This document shows positions 57,317 to 64,000 of a stretch of 64,000 bases of DNA, one piece after another; positions within the stretch are counted from its first letter, which is position 1; each line of letters starts with the position of its first letter. Below the pieces are notes generated by a model. The model had not been told where the DNA came from and made no database searches. It saw only the letters and a program-made list of their open reading frames with translations. The stretch is from Pteria penguin. Lineage: Eukaryota; Mollusca; Bivalvia; Pterioida; Pteriidae. Location of the stretch: NCBI GenBank assembly GCA_035048485.1, contig CM068586.1:50571667-50635666 (forward strand), read 5' to 3'. Both the position numbers and the translations under genes were made by a program.

Positions 57317-59073
57317 ATTATAAAATATATACTTTTTGACAACCCTCTTCCAAATATGCACGACCGATTATTATATATTCTAAGCATTTTCCAATCACCG
57401 TCATATCAAATTGATATTCATACATACAGCTATATCATCATTGATTCTTGCACATGCCATCTTACATCCCAGTCTTTCTTATTTGAGCTGATATTTACAC
57501 GTGAACATAGTTTGGCTGTTATGGTCAAATGTGTCTTTCGCATGACTTTTTATTCTTTTGTCAAACATTACAAGTTCCGGTGAATGGAGTTATCGGGTTT
57601 CGACATATTGAGAATGCTACATATGGTAATAAGAAATACCTTAAATCTTGATCCATGTCGAGTTGAAATGACCAATTACAATATCTGTATTGCATCGGGT
57701 TCAAGGGCAGTAACTGTTATAAGAGTAGTCCACTGGTTCTACTAGTCCGACGGCCATTTAAGAGACCAAAGTTAGCGTATATGGTTCACACGATCATCAT
57801 CATTAAGCACATATTCTGTGATGAATAAATGAAGATATCAAAATGTGTCAGCCAAATTGAGGCTATGGCGGCCATATTTTTTGACTTATTGGAACAATTC
57901 ACCTTGTCATGGTAGTTAACTTTCTGTTAAGTTCCTCTCTCTGTGTCTGTCTGTCTGTCTGTCTCTCCGTTGTAGAGAAGTGGAAAATGCTGCATGGCGG
58001 TCATGTTTGTTGACCGATCGAAACAAGAAATACAAGATTGAGAAGCATGATTTCTTGCTTTCTGTCAAATTCCATTGAAATACGTTTTTGTAGGTTCTGA
58101 CGACAGGGCGAAAAATGTGATTTTGTTGCCTGCGCACTTAAACCTTAACCCCCCCCCCCCCTGCATCTCTCTCTATGACTTTCTCCCCCCACCCCCTTTT
58201 CCTCTTTCTCTCGCTCTCTCTCTCTGACTTCACTTATAAGTTATTTAAGGTACATAGGTTAGACGAATAATGGTTTCTGCAAAATCATTCCTATGCGGGT
58301 CTCTTTAAAATAGAGAGATGTTCCGGGTGATCAAATCACATCTTTCTCTCTCTCTCTCAACACGAATCAATTATGAATTGGTTATGGTTGGAATTCCTTT
58401 TGGAATAGCTACGGTAGTTTAAATCCATAAATAATTGAACGCAATATTAACGCGCATTGACAGGAGCTTGATATTCCCGATATCCGTTTTCTATTGAATG
58501 CTTCTGATGAATATAATGTATCCTCTTTATCCTCCTCCCCTTTCCGTACTGACCTCAAATTTTCCCCTTTACTCCCATACTTTTGACAACTGAGTCCAAG
58601 TAATATTTCGATTTCATTGTCCGCGGACTACCGAGTAAAACAGCAGGTTTTCATTCATTTTGTCCCACGGTAAGATCGACTCTTATCCACGGGTCCATAT
58701 GATTTTCATGATGAATAAATAACGGCTTTAATACTGACTTTTTTTTTTGCTTTCTAGGACATTTTCATATAGCGAAGTTAGAATTAAGAAGGGCAATGCA
58801 TTAATTATTTCAAATGGGAGCACGAAACCACTCTAACAAGGAGATTTACTTTCTGGTGAAGACGGATCCAAGTTAATGATTACCGATGTCACTCATCTGT
58901 CATCCAAAACAGAGGGAGGGTGTTGGACTGGGGTCTTTGGTCCTCCCAAGAAAATGTTTCTAAAATATTACCTGGCACTTAAAATGTATCACTACTGGGA
59001 TAGGCACAATTCTTTAACTTTAAATCTGTCAAACATTGTGTATAAAAAATACGAGAAAATATACCTCAGATTG
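57317..59073. other. Non-coding spacer
   Basis: Simple CTGT/CTCT tracts at 57936-57970 and 58150-58230. No gene recognised. Confidence 0.5.
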
Positions 59074-59765
59074 GTTCTGTCATTTGGTTGAGTCAGACTT
59101 TTAACCCTTTTCCTTGTCTTGAGTGTATTCTCTGATGTGATTGAGTCAGACCTCTTACCTCCTCTTATTTGTCTGGGGTGGAATCTGTCATGTGGTTGAG
59201 TCAGACCTCTTACCTCCTCTCCTCTGTCTGGGGTGGATTCTGTCATGTGGTTGAGTCAAAACATTGACCTCATCTCATTTGTCTAGAGTGGATTCTGTAC
59301 TTGAGTCAAACCTCTTACCTCCTCTTATTTGTCTGGGGTGGATTTTGTCATGTGGTTGAGTCAGACCTCTTACCTCCTCTCCTCTGTCTGGGGTGGATTC
59401 TGTCATGTGGTTGAGTCAAAACATTGACCTCATCTCATTTGTCTAGAGTGGATTCTGTACTTGAGTCAAACCTCTTACCTCCTCTCCTTTGTCTGGGGTG
59501 GATTTTGTCATGTGGTTAAGTCAGACCTCTTAACTTTTCTCATTTGTCTGAGGTGGATTCTGCCATGTGGTTGAGTCAAACCTCTTACCTCCTCTCCTTT
59601 CTGTGTGGTGGATTCTGTCATATGGTTGAGGCAGACCTTATACCTTTTCTCCGTTGTCTGGGGTGGATTCTGTCATGTGGTGGAGGCAGACCTTTTAGCT
59701 TCTCTCGTTTGTCTGGGGTGGATTTTCAATATATATATATAAGTCAGACCTCTTACCTTCTCTAA
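59074..59765. repeat. 60-bp minisatellite, copy 2, with higher-order period
   Basis: Same unit as 16561-17270 (gtggattctgtcatgtggtt, gagtcagacctcttacctcc). A three-unit block containing aaaacattgacctcatctca and attctgtacttgagtcaaac is repeated almost exactly at 59255 and 59430, giving a period of about 175 bp. Confidence 0.95.
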
Positions 59766-61291
59766 ACTCTAAGAAGAACAGATTAAAGACAACGGACGAA
59801 CGAATGACAGACGCAAAACGCAAAATGTGTAATCACAATAACCTACACTATACTGGATCACTCATATACACTGTGTTTGGCAGTCTATTCAATCAGTATT
59901 GTATGGAGAGAAGTTTGTCAAAAGATAATAACCTTTGAAGCTTATATCGTCCTAGATCCACCCCAGTACAAAACAGCAACTATTGGGGCACTGGGTACTA
60001 CATTTATGGCAAATTTCACCATAATACCTAAACTAGTTCAAAAGAAGAAATCTATGAAATCATATCTGTGTATAACATACAAAAAGGGTCACGTCCCTTT
60101 CTTTTTAATTTTAAACGAAGAAAAGTAATCTTATGAACTATTTTTACATTTGTCTTCTTCAAAACATTGATATTGTATAGCTCTATGGTGACTTCTGCCA
60201 CATAACTGAGCCAGTAACTCCTCTTTTTTCTTACAACAAGATACCATATACAAAAGTACTGGCATTGAATTATGCTCAGGTGAGCTTAAACACTTCTTAA
60301 AACACCATACTGAATCACTCTTATACACTGGCTGTGTCAGTCTATTAAATCAGTATGGAGAGAAGTTTTTTAAAGGAAAGAACTCCCTTGGAGCTTATGT
60401 CATCCAGATTCAAAATAACTACTCTTCAAGGGGGTATCGATTACTTCATTCATGTCAAATTTTACCATAATTCCTCCATAACTTCTGATAAAGAAAGCAA
60501 TCCACACCATATCTGTGTGTAACTTACAAAGAGAGAAACCATTCTATTTTAACATTCATCTTCTTCACAATGTTTATTTCCATACAACATGATACTATAT
60601 ACAAAAGTATAGAATTATCAAAGAACTGCAATGAAGAAATCAAAGAAAATGTGACTTCGGACAATATATACAATGCAGTCACCCAAGTACAGAAGGATGC
60701 AGAGACACTTAATTCTCATGATGTCTCTTTGTATTCTATAGTATGTATTATCATAATGCAGTATCTTGTGTCTTTCAGTATATATGGAAGTGTACATTTC
60801 TGTGTGAGTGATTATTTTAATAAACATAAAAGTCGGGTAAAACATAATATATTGATCAATATATATTCCCATATTACTATATACATTTATCATGCATATA
60901 ATTACAGAAGTATAATGTTGCTGTCTGTATGTTGCTTGTATACATATTTACTATTTTGATACCCATATAAAATATATATGAACAACGGAAAATTGCAGAA
61001 AATACCTGAAAATGTACAAAAATGACAAAACCTCTGAAAAAACGTGAAACAAGACGCCTAAATTGCTTAGGTAAGGAACATGTTTGCTCATATAAAACAA
61101 TCAAATTATGATACCAATATGGAACTTTCAATTTAGGAGAAATAAATCTTTAAAAAAAAAAGCAAACAAAACAAGATAGGATATAACAAAAAAAAAAAAA
61201 ACAAGTACGAAGAACAAAAAAGAACATAGGTCATAACAGCACAGACAGAAGTACTGACTGACTTGAAATCTCTGTATCCTCATTACACAGT
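59766..61291. repeat. Segment duplicated from / to 17.27-18.98 kb
   Basis: Collinear with the flank of B-box copy 1 (agagaagtttgtcaaaaga, agatccaccccag, tcaaagaactgcaatgaaga). The open stretch at 60570-60800 (IELSKNCNEEIKENVTSDNI) is conserved in frame with 18356-18571 but of unknown nature. The SINE present in the other copy is absent. Confidence 0.75.
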
Positions 61292-62437
61292 TTAATTCGT
61301 GACGGAGTACACTGATATCATGTCACGTTTGTCTGTAGTGAAATAGAAGCTGACATACAGTTTTTCACTTTGTCCGTCATAGCATATGTAGTCAGGCCAG
61401 CCGTTCACGTCAATCTCCTCCAGCAGTTTATGTTCATACTTCCCCGTTTTTGATAATAAATGTAAACAACCAGAGTAATTAGCTATACACAACATGCCGC
61501 GTAAATCTGTTATACCATACAATTCTCCTGACAGGGGAGTAAACCATAGCACCTCACCCTCCACAGACACACATAGCACTCCATCTCTGTCACAGCACGG
61601 CACGTATATGGCATGGGACATCTGATCCATATAGATATCCCATCCGAATTCTATGTCCTTCCCGCATGCTTCCTTGATTTTGATGTGCCTGACGCGTCTC
61701 CCCTGTCTACCAAGTATGGTGATGACATTGTGGTCCCTGTGTAACACGCAGTAGTATTTCTGGTTATAGTGGATGCCGTGCGCGGCATAATTGACGTGAT
61801 ATGTAACGTCACTACATGTTACTGTCTGGCCGTGTATATTCCATAGGTACACTTTCTTATCGAGTCCGCATGTAGCGAATGTGTCGTCACTGACACGTGT
61901 GATCCCCCATGTAGAAGCCTTGAGTGCAGTAGATGCCAGGTAAGTTCTGCCATCATCAAACAACTTGAGCACCTCGTTAGCATTATCTACTACGACGACT
62001 TTACCAGCTACAGTCAATACACCACGGACAATAACACCTGTTTTATCTTCAGATCTTTTGACACTGGTGTCTCTGCAGCGAATGGCGTTCAGTTCTCCAA
62101 GATCAGCTTGTTTTGTCGATTTCTTGTCACTCCTTGGTAAAACTGCACGTTTGCTTTGACCTTCGTAGTGGCTGCACTTCAAAACCACCCGCGCGTCGTA
62201 TGGTTGATCATCATACTCTGTTTTCAGAAATTCAGAAGCGCATTTGTCCTCGTTATTGACTGACGGGGTAATTGCAGGTAGGAGAAGTTTAAATATGATG
62301 TGATCTTCTGATGATTTAAATGTATGATGCATGTCAGAACATGCCTTGCAGTAGAATTCTCGGCACTGGTAGCAAGCAGAGAAGAGGGCGGAATTTTGAC
62401 CGCGTTTCAAGCAGGCGTGGCAGCACGTGGTAGACAT
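61292..62437 (-). CDS. B-box zinc finger / beta-propeller protein, copy 3
   Basis: 381 residues from ATG 62437. B-box-like zinc site with C6-x2-C9, C22-x2-C25, C30-x2-C33 and H37/H46 spacing as in copy 2. The propeller region has GVLTVAGKVVVVDNANEVLK, STWGITRVSDDTFATCGLDK, NQKYYCVLHRDHN, SHAIYVPCCDRDGVLCVSVE and EVLWFTPLSGELYGITDLRG. The upstream in-frame ATG at 62509 precedes the acceptor tgttttcag (exon from 62460), so 62437 is chosen. The intron (62463-62657) and non-coding 5' exon are conserved with copy 1. The frame is intact. No RING or coiled coil. The minisatellite and 3' flank are also shared with copy 1, so this is the closest structural sister. Its biochemical role is unknown. Confidence 0.82.
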   Translation of the reverse strand: MSTTCCHACLKRGQNSALFSACYQCREFYCKACSDMHHTFKSSEDHIIFKLLLPAITPSVNNEDKCASEFLKTEYDDQPYDARVVLKCSHYEGQSKRAVLPRSDKKSTKQADLGELNAIRCRDTSVKRSEDKTGVIVRGVLTVAGKVVVVDNANEVLKLFDDGRTYLASTALKASTWGITRVSDDTFATCGLDKKVYLWNIHGQTVTCSDVTYHVNYAAHGIHYNQKYYCVLHRDHNVITILGRQGRRVRHIKIKEACGKDIEFGWDIYMDQMSHAIYVPCCDRDGVLCVSVEGEVLWFTPLSGELYGITDLRGMLCIANYSGCLHLLSKTGKYEHKLLEEIDVNGWPDYICYDGQSEKLYVSFYFTTDKRDMISVYSVTN

Positions 62438-62657
62438 GTTTTCGATGTTACGGATTTGATCTGAAAACAATGACAATGAAGTTGAATTCGAAAGCATTAT
62501 TGCATGCACTTTCGGATTCAGTTAACAATTGCATAGTAGACTATGAAAACTGAAGATACTGTATTATAGACATGAATATTTTCTGAAATCAAATGCCATT
62601 TTCTCATTGATCAAACATAATTTCTCTTTCTCGTAAACGAAAATATTATTTTCCTAC

Positions 62658-62765
62658 CAGTAACAATAAAAGCGTCAACTTCCTTGTTGATCGTCGTTGT
62701 CAATAGTGTCATGTGATGTAAGGAATATAAAGTCTTGTACGAGTTATCTTTCTCATACCATAACT
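62658..62765 (-). other. Probable non-coding 5' exon of B-box gene copy 3
   Basis: Minus strand tttattgttactg|gtagga gives the donor. Sequence gacaacgacgatcaacaagg matches copy 1 and the orphan copy at 46.5 kb. The 5' limit is uncertain; a hammerhead array begins within a few bases of it. Confidence 0.55.
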
Positions 62766-62809
62766 TGTAGTATTTGTATAATATGAGAATTCCAACCATT
62801 CGGCCACGA

Positions 62810-62853
62810 ACATCACTGAAGAGACATAAGTTGTCGAAATGCGCATCTGGTGC
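62810..62853 (+). ncRNA. Type I hammerhead ribozyme, array unit 1
   Basis: CTGAAGA at 62816-62822, stem II gaca/tgtc, GAAA 62836-62839, stem III tgcgca, cleavage after C62847. Stem I acatca/tggtgc has one terminal mismatch relative to the other units. Confidence 0.8.
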
Positions 62854-63174
62854 ACAAAATTAAAAATATTTATTATAACCACTAGGCCGGTGTCACTGCT
62901 GGTGGACTGGTAGTTCCCGAAGGCATCATAAGTTTAGTTTTCAGTGCTTTTGTACTAACGGTCTACTTTTCAGTGCTTTTGTACTGGCATGAAATATATA
63001 CTTAAAATTTTCAGTCATGAAATTATGTAAATCTCTCTAAAACTATGGAGTATCTCCCTCATGCATAGCTCTGTCCTTAGACTGATTCTTTTGGCTCGCT
63101 TTTCGGTTATTTTGTTTTCAACACTGCTCTTCAAGTATTTATATATTATGAGAATTCCAATCATTTGGCCACGA

Positions 63175-63218
63175 GCATCACTGAAGAGACATAAGTTGTC
63201 GAAATGCGCATCTGGTGC
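63175..63218 (+). ncRNA. Type I hammerhead ribozyme, array unit 2
   Basis: Consensus copy: stem I gcatca/tggtgc complete with one G-U pair, stem II gaca/tgtc, stem III tgcgca, cleavage after C63212. Confidence 0.87.
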
Positions 63219-63553
63219 ACAAAATTAAAAGGTATTTATATTCTATATCTATTATAACCACTAGGCCGGTGTCACTGCTGGTGGACTGGTAGTTCCCGAA
63301 GGCATCATAAGTCTAGTTTTCAGTGCTTTTGTACTAACGGTCTACTTTTCAGTGCTTTTGTACTGGCATGAAATATATACTTAAAATTTTCAGTCATGAA
63401 ATTATGTAAATCTCTCTAAAACTATGGAGTATCTCCCTCATGCATAGCTCTGTCCTTAGACTGATTCTTTTGGCTCGCTTTTCGGTTATTTTGTTTTCAA
63501 CACTGCTCTTCAAGTTTTTATATATTATGAGAATTCCAATCATTTGGCCACGA

Positions 63554-63597
63554 GCATCACTGAAGAGACATAAGTTTTCGAAATGCGCATCTGTTGC
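63554..63597 (+). ncRNA. Hammerhead ribozyme, array unit 3, probably impaired
   Basis: Same core, but stem II reads gaca/tttc and stem I gcatca/tgttgc, each with one broken pair. Confidence 0.7.
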
Positions 63598-63918
63598 ACA
63601 AAATTAAAAATATTTATTATAACCACTAGGCCGGTGTCACTGCTGGTGGACTGGTAGTTCCCGAAGGCATCATAAATTTAGTTTTCAGTGCTTTTGTACT
63701 AACGGTCTACTTTTCAGTGCTTTTGTACTGGCATGAAATATATACTTAAAATTTTCAGTCATGAAATTATGTAAATCTCTCTAAAACTATGGAGTATCTC
63801 CCTCATGCATAGCTCTGTCCTTAGACTGATTCTTTTGGCTCGCTTTTCGGTTATTTTGTTTCCAATACTGCTCTTCAAGTATTTATATATTATGAGAATT
63901 CCAATCATTTGGCCACGA

Positions 63919-63962
63919 GCATCACTGAAGAGACATAAGTTGTCGAAATGCGCATCTGGTGC
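63919..63962 (+). ncRNA. Type I hammerhead ribozyme, array unit 4
   Basis: Identical in core and stems to unit 2; cleavage after C63956. Confidence 0.87.
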
Positions 63963-64000
63963 ACAAAATTAAAAATATTTATTATAACCACTAGGCCGGT

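Larger units (their letters stand above)
62770..64000 (+). mobile_element. Tandem array of ~365-bp hammerhead-bearing units (retrozyme-like)
   Basis: Each unit contains ttggccacgagcatcactga, a hammerhead, taaccactaggccggtgtca, ctgctggtggactggtagtt, tcagtgcttttgtactaacg and gagtatctccctcatgcata. Cleavage-site spacings are 365, 379 and 365 bp; unit 2 has a 14-bp insertion after the ribozyme. The array continues beyond the window. Tandem units of a few hundred bp with type I hammerheads match metazoan retrozymes, whose RNAs are cut into unit length and circularised. No ORF is present. Confidence 0.88.

Overview
The window looks like AT-rich nuclear DNA of a lophotrochozoan, most probably a bivalve mollusc. 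This is inferred from the spliced host gene, lineage-expanded B-box/propeller genes, DIRS, Penelope-like and LINE elements, tRNA-derived SINEs, and a hammerhead-bearing repeat of a type known from mussels. Coding density is low. There are no operons, rRNA genes, functional tRNA genes or CRISPR arrays.

Region by region. (1) 1-13.4 kb: the 3' part of one conserved host gene on the + strand, uridine-cytidine kinase. Six coding exons, a stop at 12203 and a 3' UTR are visible; the P-loop exon lies upstream of the window. Its introns hold a 44-bp tandem array, several palindromic MITE-like elements and SINE relics. (2) 14.4-17.3 kb: an 86-bp satellite and a 60-bp minisatellite, separated by a small TIR element. 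(3) 17.3-20.4 kb: first copy of a B-box zinc-finger plus beta-propeller gene (minus strand). (4) 21.8-27.4 kb: a unit bounded by diverged inverted repeats of about 150-170 bp. It carries a broken gene for a large invertebrate repeat-family protein with a FEN/XPG-like nuclease core and cysteine-rich ends; a second C-terminal fragment of that family lies just outside. (5) 29.5-32.5 kb: a decayed LINE with nested MITEs, one holding a hammerhead ribozyme. (6) 33.2-34.4 kb: second B-box gene. (7) 36.1-40.7 kb: a DIRS-type retrotransposon with inverted terminal repeats, an internal complementary region, decayed gag and RT/RNase H, and an intact tyrosine recombinase ORF. (8) 42-57.5 kb: Penelope-like elements in (TA)n tracts with type I hammerheads, a perfect palindrome of two Penelope ends, hairpin MITEs, and three 5'-truncated retroposons with target-site duplications. 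(9) 59-62.8 kb: a second copy of the 60-bp minisatellite plus B-box gene module. (10) 62.8 kb to the end: a tandem array of about 365-bp units, each with a type I hammerhead, i.e. retrozyme organisation.

The B-box genes and the kinase are unrelated host genes. The repeats interact mainly by nesting (LINE in MITE, hammerhead repeat in MITE in LINE). Penelope elements with hammerheads lie in the same locus as a non-autonomous hammerhead array, so one could plausibly supply the machinery for the other; that is inference. All assignments come from reading the sequence and recalled family knowledge; no database search was run.
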